Positions 47,301 through 57,525 of a stretch of 64,000 bases of DNA are shown here, piece by piece; position 1 is the first letter of the stretch, and each line of letters opens with the position of its first letter. This stretch comes from Macrotis lagotis (taxonomy: Eukaryota; Chordata; Mammalia; Peramelemorphia; Peramelidae). The notes below the pieces were generated by a model. It made no database searches and was not told the origin of the DNA. It worked only from the letters and a program-made list of their open reading frames with translations. Both the position numbers and the translations under genes were made by a program. The stretch spans positions 2,385,467 to 2,449,466 of the forward strand of contig NC_133666.1 of assembly GCF_037893015.1 (NCBI RefSeq), written 5' to 3'.

Positions 47301-48622
47301 TTGTCAGAGCTCGCTGGGGTCAGGGCCAGCATCTGACCTGGGTGGGGATGAGCAGGGCAGGGTCAGAGCAGCCTGGGGTCAGGGGCAGCAGGTGACCTGT
47401 TGGGGGCAGGGCACGGTCAGAGCAGGCTGGGGTCAGGGGCAGTAAGTGACCTGTTGGGGGTAGGGCAGGGTCAGAGCAGTCTGGTGTCAGGGGCAGTAAG
47501 TGACCTGTTGGGGGCAGGGCAGGGTCAGAGCAGGCTGGGGTCAGGGGCAGCATCTGACCTGGGTGGGGATGAGCAGGGCACGGTCAGAGCAGGCTGGGGT
47601 CAGGGGCACCAAATGACCTGTTGGGGCAGGGCAGGGTCAGAGCAGGCTGGGGTCAGGGGCAGCATGTGACCTTGGGGAGGCAGGGCACCGTCAGAGCTGG
47701 CTGGGGTCAGGGGCAGCATGTGAACTTGGGGAGGCAGGGCATTGTCAGAGCTCGCTGGGGTCAGGGCCAGCATGTGACCTGGGTGGGGATGAGCAGGGCA
47801 CGGTCAGAGCAGGCTGGGGTCAGGGGCACCAAGTGACCTGTTGGGTGCAGGGCAGGGTCAAAGCAGCCTGGGGTCAGGGGCAGCAAGTGACCTGTTGGGG
47901 GCAGGGCAGGGTCAGAGCAGCCTGGGGTCAGGGGCAGTAAGTGACCTGTTGAGGGCAGGGCAGGGTCAGAGCAGGCTGGGGTCAGGGGCAGCATCTGACC
48001 TGGCTGGGGATGAGCAGGGCACGGTCAGAGCAGGCTGGGGTCAGTGGCTGCATCTGACCTGGTTGGGGATGAACAGGGCACGGTCAGAGCAGGCTGGGGT
48101 CAGGGGCAGCATGTGACCTTTTGGGGGCAGGGCAGGGTCAGAGCAGGCTGGGGTCAGGGCAGCATCTGACCTGGGGGGATGAGCAGGGCACGGTCAGAGC
48201 AGGCTGGGGTCAGGGGCACAAGTGATGGGGGCAGGGCAGGGTCAAGCAGCTGGGGTCAGGGCAGAGTGACTTGGGGGCAGGGCACGTCAGAGGGGCTGGG
48301 GTCAGGGCAGAGTGACTGGGAGGCAGGGCAGTCAGAGCTGCTGGGGTCAGGGGCAGCAGGTGACCTGGGGGGGTGGGGGATGAGCAGGACACGGTTAGAG
48401 CAGGCTGGGGTCAGGGGCACCTAGTGACCTGTTGGGGGCAGGGCAGGGTCAGAGCTGGCTGGGGTCAGGGGCAGCATCTGACCTGGTTGGGGATGAACAG
48501 GGCACGGTCAGAGCAGGCTGGGGTCAGGGGCAGCATGTGACCTTTTGGGGGCAGGGCAGGGTCAGAGCAGGCTGGGGTCAGGGTCAGCGGGTGTCATGGG
48601 TGGGCAGGGCACGGTCAGAGCC
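44371..48622 (+). repeat. GC-rich minisatellite, 54-60-bp units, roughly 75 copies
   Basis: Tandem units built on cagagcaggctggggtcagg, then a short variable part and gtgacctg. There are two main unit types: a 54-bp type with gttgggggcagggcaggg, and one of about 59 bp with ggggatgagcagggcacgg. Because 54 is a multiple of three, short open frames appear on both strands (an 18-residue repeated peptide with LTPACSDPALPPTGH), but they break at length variants. The array starts directly at the end of the GA array and fades out about 270 bp before the FUNDC2 ATG. The copy number is an estimate from length. Confidence 0.95.
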
Positions 48623-48841
48623 TAGAGGAGGGTCCGAGCCTGCGTCCTGGGGGGGCACTGAGGGTCAGAGGGTCTGGCGGGGAGGTAGCCCGGGGGAGGA
48701 GGTCCCAGACCAGCAGGAGGGGAGGGGCGGCAAACCGGCCGGGAGGGGGGGGGGGTGTGGCGGGAGGACGTCATGAGTGGGGGGCTCGTCCGCGGGCCGT
48801 GTCTCCCCTCCTGGTGTCGGCCGCGTGGGGCGGGGCGTCTG

Positions 48842-48849
48842 TGACGTCA
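48842..48849 (+). promoter_or_regulatory. FUNDC2: CRE palindrome TGACGTCA
   Basis: Perfect 8-bp CREB/ATF site 46 bp upstream of the FUNDC2 ATG, inside the CpG island. A second, variant site (GGACGTCAT, about 48766-48774) lies 70 bp further upstream. The motifs are seen; their use is inferred. Confidence 0.55.
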
Positions 48850-48895
48850 GCGGCCCGGGCCTCTTCTCCCGCCTGTGCGCCCCGAGGCGGCAGTC

Positions 48896-49022
48896 ATGGA
48901 GGCAGCTGCCCCTCGCACCCCCAACTCCGGGCCCAGCTCCCGGCGCCCCGCCTTCCACCGCCCGGAGCCCCAGCGTTCGGCCTCGCGAGATGAGGTGGCA
49001 GACATGGCCGCCGCCAGCCAAG
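48896..49022 (+). CDS. FUNDC2: FUNDC2 exon 1 (N-terminal cytosolic tail)
   Basis: Starts at ATG 48896 and runs 42 codons plus one base to a gtgggt donor. It encodes a Pro/Ser/Arg-rich N-terminal tail ending SRDEVADMAAASQ, matching the human FUNDC2 pattern SRDKLTEMAASSQ at the same splice point. The rest of the tail is divergent but similar in length and composition. The protein sits in the mitochondrial outer membrane and this tail faces the cytosol. An in-frame GTG 21 bp upstream is not needed as a start. Exon 1 lies inside the CpG island. Confidence 0.93.
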
Positions 49023-49749
49023 GTGGGTCAGGTTGGGAGGGGGCGGCCGCCCGCCGGTGCGGGGGGGGCGCGCGCGGGAACCCGGGGAGCTCAAGGCCGC
49101 GCCCGGCTGGGGGGAAGGGGAGGGCAGGGCGGAGAAGTGGGGGCGAGGAGGAGGGGACAGGGCGCCCCGGGGCAGCTAGGCCTCCGGCGGCCGGCTGGTT
49201 CTGGGCGCGCGGGGGAGGGGGGCCTGCCTTTTCCTTCCTAGCTCCCCTGGCCTCACGACCGCCTGAAGCAGCGGGCATCTTGGCCCAGAGCCCTGGATTC
49301 TAATCCCGCCAAGGAACATTCCGGCCCGATGGCCCATGCCCGGCTCCAAAATTAGCACGGCCTCGGGGCCCGGGGCAAGTGGCCGCTGGTCAGTGGGGGG
49401 GGGGGGGGTCGTGCTCTGGAAACGCCTTGAAGCCACAGAGATCTAGCCTGGGGGCCAGGAAGCCGAGTGAGCGGCCCATGGCCACAGTGCTGCTGAGGCT
49501 CCAGATGGGAGTGGCCTTTGGGCCAGGGGCACCATATTCTGACCCTTGAATTGGGTTTTCTTTCTTGGAAGACTTGACTTATTTCCTGAGTTACAATTTT
49601 GACCCTTCAGTGTTCCACTTCACAGTATCTCCATTTGGGGGGAGTACGGTGGAAGTCGGGAACTCGAGAACCCCTTCCGATTTTTCCTCCAGCAGGTTGC
49701 AGGCCGCGGTCAGTGATCTCCTCTGTAACTGCTGACATTTTTATTTCTT

Positions 49750-49898
49750 TTTTATTGGTTTTTGCAAGGCAGTGAGGTTAAGTGACTTGCCCAAGGCCAC
49801 ACAGCTAGGTCATTCTTAAGTGTCTGAGGTTGGATTTGAACTCAGGTCCTCCTGACTGCAGGGTCATTTCTTTATCCACTACACCACCTAGCCGCCCC
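49750..49898 (-). mobile_element. SINE in FUNDC2 intron 1
   Basis: Left member of an inverted pair. T-rich target duplication of catttttatttctttt type. Confidence 0.9.
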
Positions 49899-49917
49899 CA
49901 TTTTTAAATTTTTTCTA

Positions 49918-50071
49918 GGGTGACTAGGTGGCGCACTGAATAGAACCCTGGCCATGGAGTCAGGAGGACCTGAGTTCAAATCCAACCACAGACACTTCAT
50001 CACTGCCTAGCTGGCTGATCTTGGGCAAGTCACTTAACCCCTTTTGCCTAGCAAAAACCTTTAAAAAAAAA
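49918..50071 (+). mobile_element. SINE in FUNDC2 intron 1
   Basis: Right member of the pair, only 19 bp from the preceding one, heads facing each other. Confidence 0.9.
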
Positions 50072-50241
50072 TACTTCTAAAAAGATTTTCGTTTTTTATT
50101 ATTTACATCTCCAAGTGATTTCCTTGCTTTGTGTCACAGCTCAGAAAGCTCCATTTCACAATTCGTTTCCACAGTACCTTCTTTTCGGGGTAGGACAATG
50201 GTTATAACTCTGAAACAGATTCCCTTTTTAGAAATAAAAAT

Positions 50242-50470
50242 TGAGGACAGCTAGGTGGCACTGCAGTAGACAGAGTCCCTGGCCTCTATTCAGATCCAAC
50301 CTCAGACAGCTACTAGTTGTAAGCCTGTGCAAGTCACTTCTTCCTGTTTGCCTTAGTTTTCTCCCCTGTAAAATAAGCTAGAAAAAGAAGTGACAAACCT
50401 CTCCAGTATCTTTGCCAAGAAAATTCCCAATGGGCTCACTTAACAGTTGGCCAACAACAAAAACATTCAA
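50242..50470 (+). mobile_element. SINE, variant with longer 3' end
   Basis: Head aggacagctaggtggcac, then a different tail (ctcccctgtaaaataagct...ccagtatctttgccaagaaa). A different SINE subfamily from the common one. Confidence 0.75.
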
Positions 50471-50479
50471 CACATCCAT

Positions 50480-51480
50480 GATTTAGCCCTAAAGTGCCTT
50501 TCAAACTGCACCTCCCAGTACCAAACTGGTTCCCTAAATATCCATCATGATTTTCTGCCTCCCTGCTTTTGGTTATACTGTTTCTCCTGTCGGAAATTCC
50601 CTCTTCCCTCACAGCTCTCCCTGACCTGGCACAAGCCTTACCGACTTACACACCATCTCTCCCATAAAGCCTTCCCTATTCCCCATCATATTTGCCCTTC
50701 CCCTGTCTTCTTACCTAGAACAAGACTTTGTACCTTTATTATATTTTCATCTTATAGTTCATGCCATCATACGATACTATTTCTTTGTATTGTTCCTCAG
50801 TATCACAAAGTAGACCTTCAACTCCCACATCGTTCTTACCCCCCATGGCCAGTCTGGTACCAAGGCCTATCATTTCAACAAAAGTGTAAGCCCTCTCTCT
50901 TCTGTTCTGACACAGCCACCTCCCTGGCTCAAACCCTTATAACCTCACAGCCAGCTTGTTGATAATAGCCAACAGAGTAATGTCCCTCAAGTTCCAGTCT
51001 GATCACTTCACACTTTTCTCCCCTAAAAACCCCACTGGCTCCCTTGCACCTCTGGTTGGCATTCAAAGCCCTTCAGAATCCCACCTTTCCAGCTTCTACC
51101 TTGTTGCCCTCATGTACCCTTACCTTCACTGACCCCACCCTCCCAACTGTCCCAGGAACAAGCCTCTCCATCTCTCAGCTCCTGACATTCTCTCTGGCTG
51201 GCCCCCTGTCTCCTTCCTCTGCTAACCTCTCTAGCTGCCTTTAAGTCCCAACTAAAATCCCTCCTACTGGAGACCTTCCCTAGCCCTTCAGAAGTCCAGT
51301 GTCTTCCTTCTCTTAGGTATCTCTCAATTGTCCTGAATATAGCTTGTTTGCTTAGTGTTGTCCCCATTAGATTGTGAGGCCTTGCAGTTGTCTTTTGCCT
51401 CTTTTTTGTCTCCCCGACGCTCAGCACAGCCTCTGGCACACAGTAGGTGCATAAAGCACTGCTGGTTGACTGGAGTCAGA
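50480..51480 (+). mobile_element. L3/CR1-like LINE 3' sequence
   Basis: The right part shows the hallmark 3' phrases: taagtcccaactaaaatccc, ttagattgtgaggcc, and ctggcacacagtaggtgcat, as in ancient CR1/L3 elements. The left limit is uncertain. Confidence 0.65.
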
Positions 51481-51810
51481 ACAATCAGTCTCCAGTTTGG
51501 TTCATGGAATATAGTACAATACATCATCACAGCTTTCTCCTCAGTTTCTTCATCTAGAAATTCTGATTAATGTTTCTATTGCCTCCCTCCCTCTCAGTGT
51601 TGTCAGGAAGAAAACTTGGTAAACAGACTCACATAGCTGGGAGCCATGATGCTAACCCTGCTCTTTCTGCTAGTGGACAGCAAGGCCTGCATCTTTGCCT
51701 TCTTTGTATTACCTAGCAGTTAGGAGGTCCTCTAGAAGTATTTTCTGATTGCATCTTAATTTTGTTCTATGACCAAAACAGTTTCACGTGTTCACTCTCC
51801 TTGTATCTAG

Positions 51811-51961
51811 GAAATTTTGATGGAAGTTTTGATTCCCTTGACCTTGCTGCATTTGCTAAGAAGCAGCCATGGTGGCAGAAACTGTTTGGACATGACTCGG
51901 GGCCTTCTGCGGAGAAATACAGTGTGGCCACCCAGCTTCTGATAGGCGGGGTCACTGGCTG
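51811..51961 (+). CDS. FUNDC2: FUNDC2 exon 2 (start of FUN14 domain, TM1)
   Basis: 151 nt between a ttgtatctag acceptor and a gtgagt donor, covering residues 43-93. It begins [15 protein letters not shown], continues [11 protein letters not shown] and [12 protein letters not shown], and enters the first membrane segment with [15 protein letters not shown] and [12 protein letters not shown] separate it from the paralogue FUNDC1, which has RRHQWW and [12 protein letters not shown]. The phase joins exon 1 through a split Gly codon and exon 3 through a split Trp codon. Identity is effectively certain. Confidence 0.97.
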
Positions 51962-52204
51962 GTGAGTAGCAATGCTGGAGGTTGGGAAACGGGTAGGGGG
52001 GACACACTCCAAATCAACTGTCTGCCCGACTTTGGGTCAAGGCCTAGGCTACTCACATAAAGTTGGACAACCTATAGGACCCTATTCTTCCTTTAAAGCT
52101 CACCTCAGGTCCCATTTCTGCCATCAAATCTTTTCTCTCATCCCCTCATCTAGAAACAAGTCTCCTCTGCCTTCTAGCTCTAGTCTAACTTTTGTCCTAA
52201 GCAA

Positions 52205-52530
52205 TGTATTGACTCTGGAGGGCCACTAGATACTGCAGTGCATGGAGCACTGGCCTTGGAGTCAGGAGGACTACAGTTTGACTCGGGCCTCAGACACTTG
52301 ACACTAATTAGCTGTTCACCATGACTGCCTCCTGTCCAGGACCATCTCCAGTCATCCCTATCCATCCCTGATCAGTGGACCCAGATGGTTCTGGAGGTGA
52401 CTTAGCCCACCGCTGCTGCCATCCTCCCCCCCCCACTCAAATACAATTCACATGGGTTGTCATGGCATCACCTTCCCCATATCATGGTGTTCTTCAAGAA
52501 TGAAGGACAAACATCATCTAGTCCATAGAA
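52205..52530 (+). mobile_element. Long-bodied SINE (RTE-like tail)
   Basis: Second example of the family at 13244. Ends tcttcaagaatgaaggacaaacatcatc. Confidence 0.82.
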
Positions 52531-52773
52531 GATGAAGAAAAACATGATGTTTGGATGTGAGAAGGGACCTCCAAGACCATCTAGTCACAGAAGTCAGACT
52601 CGTGGAAGTTCCATTGCTAGAGGGGACCTTGGCAATCATCCAGGCCAAACAGCTCTCTTTGCAGGCTTCATGAAGGAATGGGGGCCTCACCCAACACACC
52701 CCCTGGCCCAACTAGCTTCTGTACCCACTAGCTCTCATCCCTTTTGTGGGGAGTCAGTACTTCCTCTCCCTTC

Positions 52774-52927
52774 TTTTTTTTTAGGTTTTTTGCAAGGCAA
52801 ATGGGGTTAAGTGGCTTGCCCAAGGCCACACAGCTAGGTAATTATTAAGTGTCTGAGGTCAAATTTGAACCCAGGTACTCCTGACTCCAGTGCCAGTGCT
52901 TTATCCACTGTGCCACTAGCTGCCCCC
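52774..52927 (-). mobile_element. SINE in FUNDC2 intron 2
   Basis: Clear 15-bp target duplication cttcctctcccttct, at about 52760-52774 and 52927-52941. Confidence 0.94.
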
Positions 52928-53889
52928 TTCCTCTCCCTTCTAAACCCTCTGCAGTCTGGCTTCTGACCTCAGTTCCCCTGAAGCTGCCCTCTCTTTATTG
53001 CCAAATTCTGTGGTCTTTTCTTAGTCTTTGGCTGCCTTGCACACTGTCAATCACGTCCCCTTGGATAGGCCCTCCTCCCTCCATTTTCATGGCACTACTT
53101 TCTCTCTATTCTCCTTTTCCTCCTCCTCCCCAGTTGATCTCAACTTCTCCAGGTCACTTCTGCTAACCATAGATTTCTACTCTGGCCTCTCCCTCCCTAA
53201 TCTGATCAGCTCCCATAGGTGCAGATGATTCACAGATGTGTTATTCAGGTAGGCATGGATGAAGCACTTCCTGTGTCATTGCCAGACTCTAAGGCACTGT
53301 GCCAAACGTTGAGGATACTGATGAAAGGAGAAAGACAGTCCCTACCCCCCCCCCCAACGAACTTTCATTCCATTGGGGAAATATAACACACCAAAGGGGA
53401 CTGAAAAATTGGACCATATGATCTCAAAAGCTACCAATGGTCTATGTGGTCTGAAAAGTTCAAAGCACCATAGAAAGTGGTCACACACATGACTGGATTG
53501 TCGTTGTAGGCAGCCGTTGGCTTCAGCATGGACTGTTTGCCAAATGTGTTCATTCGTGTGTAACTTATTTGGAAAATGGGTTTTATGTTTCAGAGAAACA
53601 GTTCTTGGAGCTGGGTTGTTTGGTTTCCTGGCCAAACCCACAGGCCTTCCTGTGAGTGAGTGCATTGAAGGGAATGGGAGGGGCAGGCCAAGAGGTAATG
53701 CTTCCAAGACTGACCCTCAGGGTGTGGACAAAAGGTCAGAAGACAGGTGTTTGACCCGGGACTTTTCCTTTGCCAGAGTGCTTGCTCAGTTGTCGACAGA
53801 AAGTTCAAAAACACTGTGTTGGATGTGTTCCAGTGCAATGTTTTGGAAATGGAGGAACTGTTGAAGACCTTCCAGCAAAGCAGTTTTCT

Positions 53890-55015
53890 TTTTTCTTTAT
53901 TTTTTTTTAAAGATTTTACTTATTTTGAGTTTTACAATTTTTCCCCTAATCTTACTTCCCTTCCCCCACCCCCACAGAAAGCAATTTGTCAGTCTCTACA
54001 TTGTTTCCATATTGTACATTGATCCAAATTGAGTGTGATGAGAGAGAAGTCGCACCCTGAAAGAAGAAACAAAAAGTCTAAGACAGAGCAAGATCAGACA
54101 ATAAGATATCAGGTTTTTTTTCCCCCTAAATTAAAGTTCCTTGATCTTTGTTCAAACTCCACAGTTCTTTCTCTGGATACAGATAGCATCCTCCATTGCA
54201 GAGAGCCCCAAATTGTCCCCGGTTGTTGCATTGATGGAATGAGCTAGTCCATCAAGGTTGATCATCACCCCCCATGTTGCTGTTAGGGTGTACAGTGTTC
54301 TGGTTCTGCTCATCTCACTCAGCATCATCACTTCATGCAAATCCAGGCTTCCGTGAATTCCAGTCCCTCCTGGTTTCTAATAGCACAATAGTATTCCATG
54401 ACAAACATAGACCACAGTTTGCTAAGCCATTTCACAATTGAAGGACATTTACTTAATTTCCAATTCTTTGCCACCACAAACAGGGCTGCTATGAATATTT
54501 TTGTACAAGTGATGTTTTTACCCTTTTTCAATCATCTCTTCAGGGTATAGACCCAGTAGTTGTATTATTGCTGGATCAAAGGGTATGCACATTTTTGTTG
54601 CCCTTTGGGAATAATCCCAAATTGCTCCAGAAAGGTTAGATGAGTTCACAGCTCCACCAACAATGTATTAGTGTCCCAGATTTCCTACTCCCTTCTAGCA
54701 TTGATCACTGACCTTTCTGGTCATATTGGCCAATCTGAGAGGTGTGAGGTGGTACCTCAGAGAAGCTTTAATTTGCATTTCTCTAATAAGTAATGGTTTA
54801 GAGCAATTTTTCATATGACAATGGACTGCTTTGATATCCTCATCTGTAAATTGCCTTTGCATATCCTTATATCCTTTGACCATTTATCCATTGGGGAATG
54901 GCTTTTTTTTTATAAAAAAATTGACTCAGTTCTCTGTATATTTTGCAAATAAGTCCTTTGTCAGAAGCATTAGTTGTAAAGATTGTTTCCCAGTTTACTA
55001 CATCAGCAAAGCAAT
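53890..55015 (-). mobile_element. LINE-1 3' end, antisense in FUNDC2 intron 2
   Basis: On the minus strand it reads WETIFTTNASDKGLI, KDMQRQFTDEDIKAV, REMQIKASLRYHLTPLRLANMT, CTKIFIAALFVVAKNWK, then the 3' end and a poly(T) at 53900. About 1.1 kb, broken by stops. Confidence 0.9.
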
Positions 55016-55342
55016 TTTCAAAACCCATAACTGAAGAAAAGTAGCATTTAGAAAACATTTACCTCTGGAGAAAATAGTTTCAATGGAGACCTGTTGACAG
55101 CTACAAACAGTCCATCAGACATCTCTTAGTTCTTGCCATCTCTTCCTGATTACTCTTTTAGGGCTACGTTCATTCATGCATTCATCCATAGTGTCTTCTG
55201 AGCACATGCACAGAGGAGTAGTTCCAGTTCCTGCTTTGGGGGGGGGGTTTGGACTGTGGGGCTTTGCATTCATAATTCAGATGTTTGTGTGGGTTCCACT
55301 CACTGAATTTGTCATCCCTTTGTGTTTTCTGTTTTTTGATAG

Positions 55343-55418
55343 GTGCACTGGTTTCATCTTCCAGAAAGTTGGAAAACTGGCAGCCACAGCAGTGGGGGGT
55401 GGATTTTTCCTCTTACAG
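55343..55418 (+). CDS. FUNDC2: FUNDC2 exon 3 (FUN14 core, TM1-TM2)
   Basis: 76-nt exon after an acceptor ending gatag, encoding [17 protein letters not shown] and GGGFFLLQ (residues 94-118, after the split Trp 93). This Gly-rich block is the signature of FUN14 proteins and forms the end of the first and most of the second hydrophobic segment. The donor is CAG followed by gtctgt, a weak 5' splice site for so short an exon. It ends in phase 0. Confidence 0.96.
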
Positions 55419-57035
55419 GTCTGTATGGGAAACATGCCTTATAAGATCATAGCTCTAGAATTGGAAGGAGCTCAGAGGCCAGCCCAAAACAACTGAGCAA
55501 ACTGAGGCTTAGGGAGGCTTTACCAACTTGGCCAGGGTCACAGAGGTAGGAAGTGGTAGGACTGGGATGGAAATCTGGAAAATGAGAGGGCAAGGCAGAA
55601 TGAAAACATTATAATATGATAGAGGAATTTCATAGCTGATGAACATGGAGCACTGTGGGTGTTGGCCAAATTGAGGGCTTGGCCATGGTGGAGGAGGGGG
55701 CTGAGATGGGGGGGGGGCAGGAGCAGCTTGTGGGAAGTGAGTCGATTGAGGAATGGTGTTTGAGAAAGTATCACTGTATGTGTATTGGGAATCCTTTAAG
55801 TATGCGATTAGGAGGAGGAGGAGGGAGGAGAGAGACTGAGCAAAAGAAGATGTGTGCCCCAAAGGTGTGAAGACAACTAGCCACAACTAGCCGAATCTTG
55901 ATTGGGTGATAGATGTGGATCGAATGAACCTCAAAAGAAAAGAGGTTACAGAAGTATGGGGGTAGAAGGAACACTGGAAGGATCGGGATAGAAGGAAATC
56001 AGGAGTATCCCAGCAGTGTTAGTGGATATGAGTGAAAGGACTGCAAAGGGAAGCTGAGTCATCAGGAGGGAGCAAGAAAGAAAAAGGTTAAAGGTGAAAT
56101 CCAGTTTGTTACCAATGGAGCAGGCATTCCAGAAGGCACCCTGGAAGGAGCTGGAGGTCAAAGGAGATGGGATAAGGGAGCAAGCAGTGGAGGCCAGAGA
56201 ATAGAGTTGGAACAGTGGCAACCAGGTGTTCCAAGTCACCCGGTCATTAAGGAAGGAGTTCAGGTAGCTAGCATTGACCATAGGGATTTGTACTTGGATG
56301 GAGTTGTCATAGGTCAGTGAGGGGGAGGGTGCTCAGGGTGGTCCAAGGCAGGCCCACCCAACTTGTGAGTGGCTGTTACCTAAAGGATATCTGGGCTGTT
56401 ATGAGCAGCCATTAATGACTACTCTTTGGGACTCAAGGCTTCTAAAACCTCCTTTGGAGCACCAGCCACATTCCTCTCTAGCTTTTCACCTAAAGACTTA
56501 TCTTACCTGGTGGAGACTTAGTCTGCTGCAGACTTCCTTTGAGCTTTTGTATTCTGCAGGTGCTGATTGTAGCCCTTGTAAGAATCTTGTTTACAAATCA
56601 TCTCTTTAAGGAGACCTTCTGCTGTTTTGCCAGGAATTCGAGACAGGCTTAGTAAAGGATCCTTTGGAGAGTCTGCCCTCTTGCTTTTCTGGTCTTGTAG
56701 TATTTCCCCCTCTCCACAGGCCAACATTTGGGTGGAACTTGCTGGAGGAGAAGAGAAGAAGCATTATCATTCTGGAAGTCTGCCTCAGCTTCCCTGAAGT
56801 AGTCATTGACTTTGAGTAGCAGAGCCATCACAGACTTGGGGTTTCAGGGCTGCAGAATGCCAAATAGCCCCACCCCCCCACCGAAGGGGGATAGGTTGTT
56901 AAAATAAAAGTCATGGACAATTTTGGGGACAAGTGACCATTCCAGCTTAGAATTCACGATTGGAAAAGGAATGGTGGGCTGAGCATAGATTGACAAGTAG
57001 TGCATATTTTAAAAGGTCATCAGCCAGCATTTCTT

Positions 57036-57181
57036 TCTTTTTTTTTTGCATGGCAAATAGGGCTAAGTGGCTTGTCCAAGGCCCCAGATAGGTAATTGTT
57101 AAGTGTCTGAGGCTGTATTTGAACCCAGGTATTCCTGACTCCAAGGCCGGTGCTTTATCCACTACGCCACCTAGCCACCCC
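57036..57181 (-). mobile_element. SINE in FUNDC2 intron 3
   Basis: Followed by a TTTG-type repeat (57184-57222). Confidence 0.9.
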
Positions 57182-57183
57182 TT

Positions 57184-57222
57184 TGTTTTGTTTTGTTTTT
57201 TGTTTGTTTGTTTGTTTGTTTT
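57184..57222 (+). repeat. TTTG/TTTTG repeat
   Basis: Short repeat next to the SINE at 57036. Confidence 0.9.
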
Positions 57223-57392
57223 TAGATTTCAGAATGGTTATTTTTTAAAAAACAAGTCAATGAACCCCAGGTTAAGAAGCCCTGTTGGGGACAGCTTAAT
57301 TTTACTTAGAGCTGAAAGGAATTGGAGAGACCAGCCATTCCTTTCTCAAGTTGTAACAGATGAGAACATTAGGCTGTAACCTTTTGGGGAGG

Positions 57393-57525
57393 GGGTCAGG
57401 CAGTGGGGTTAAGTGACTTGCCTAACTTCACACAGTTAGGAAATTATTAAGTATCTGAGGCCAGAATTGAAGTCACATACTCCTAACTCCAGGGCCAGGG
57501 CTTTATCCACTGTGCCACCTAGCTA
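57393..57525 (-). mobile_element. SINE, diverged
   Basis: Lacks a clear tail. Body has several changes (cctaacttcacacagttagg). Confidence 0.85.

Larger units (their letters stand above)
28949..48895. other. F8-FUNDC2 divergent intergenic region
   Basis: 19,947 bp between the two start codons. Contents from left to right: presumed F8 promoter, MIR-like pieces, a duplicated SINE-bearing segment (30208 and 31797), L1 pieces, a TTTA-type repeat at 33.6 kb, the 10.2-kb CT/GA array, the 4.25-kb minisatellite and the FUNDC2 CpG promoter. 32070-33600 has no recognised element and no convincing gene. Confidence 0.9.
48625..49330 (+). promoter_or_regulatory. FUNDC2: FUNDC2 CpG-rich promoter and first exon region
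   Basis: An abrupt rise in GC and CpG (many cg dinucleotides, G-runs, GC boxes) starts where the minisatellite decays and continues about 300 bp into intron 1. This is the usual look of a TATA-less housekeeping promoter. It surrounds the FUNDC2 start codon and holds a perfect CRE at 48842. The exact transcription start cannot be read from the sequence. Confidence 0.8.
49023..51810 (+). other. FUNDC2: FUNDC2 intron 1 (2.8 kb)
   Basis: Begins in the CpG island and includes a run of 13 G at about 49397. It then holds an inverted SINE pair, a further SINE at 50242 and a long L3/CR1-like segment. 49330-49740 and 51490-51800 show nothing recognised. Confidence 0.93.
51962..55342 (+). other. FUNDC2: FUNDC2 intron 2 (3.4 kb)
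   Basis: Contains a long-bodied SINE at 52205, a MIR-like remnant at 52540-52690, a SINE with clear target duplication at 52774 and an antisense L1 3' end at 53890-55015. 52930-53885 carries no recognised element. Confidence 0.93.

Noticed and set aside
44680..48424. Many 60-180-codon frames with an 18-residue repeat over the minisatellite
   Set aside because: 54-bp units are a multiple of three, so periodic open frames arise by chance on both strands. They break at 59-60-bp units and lack any known family.
48875..48895. In-frame GTG start upstream of the FUNDC2 ATG
   Set aside because: No reason to prefer a non-ATG start. The ATG at 48896 matches the family N terminus.
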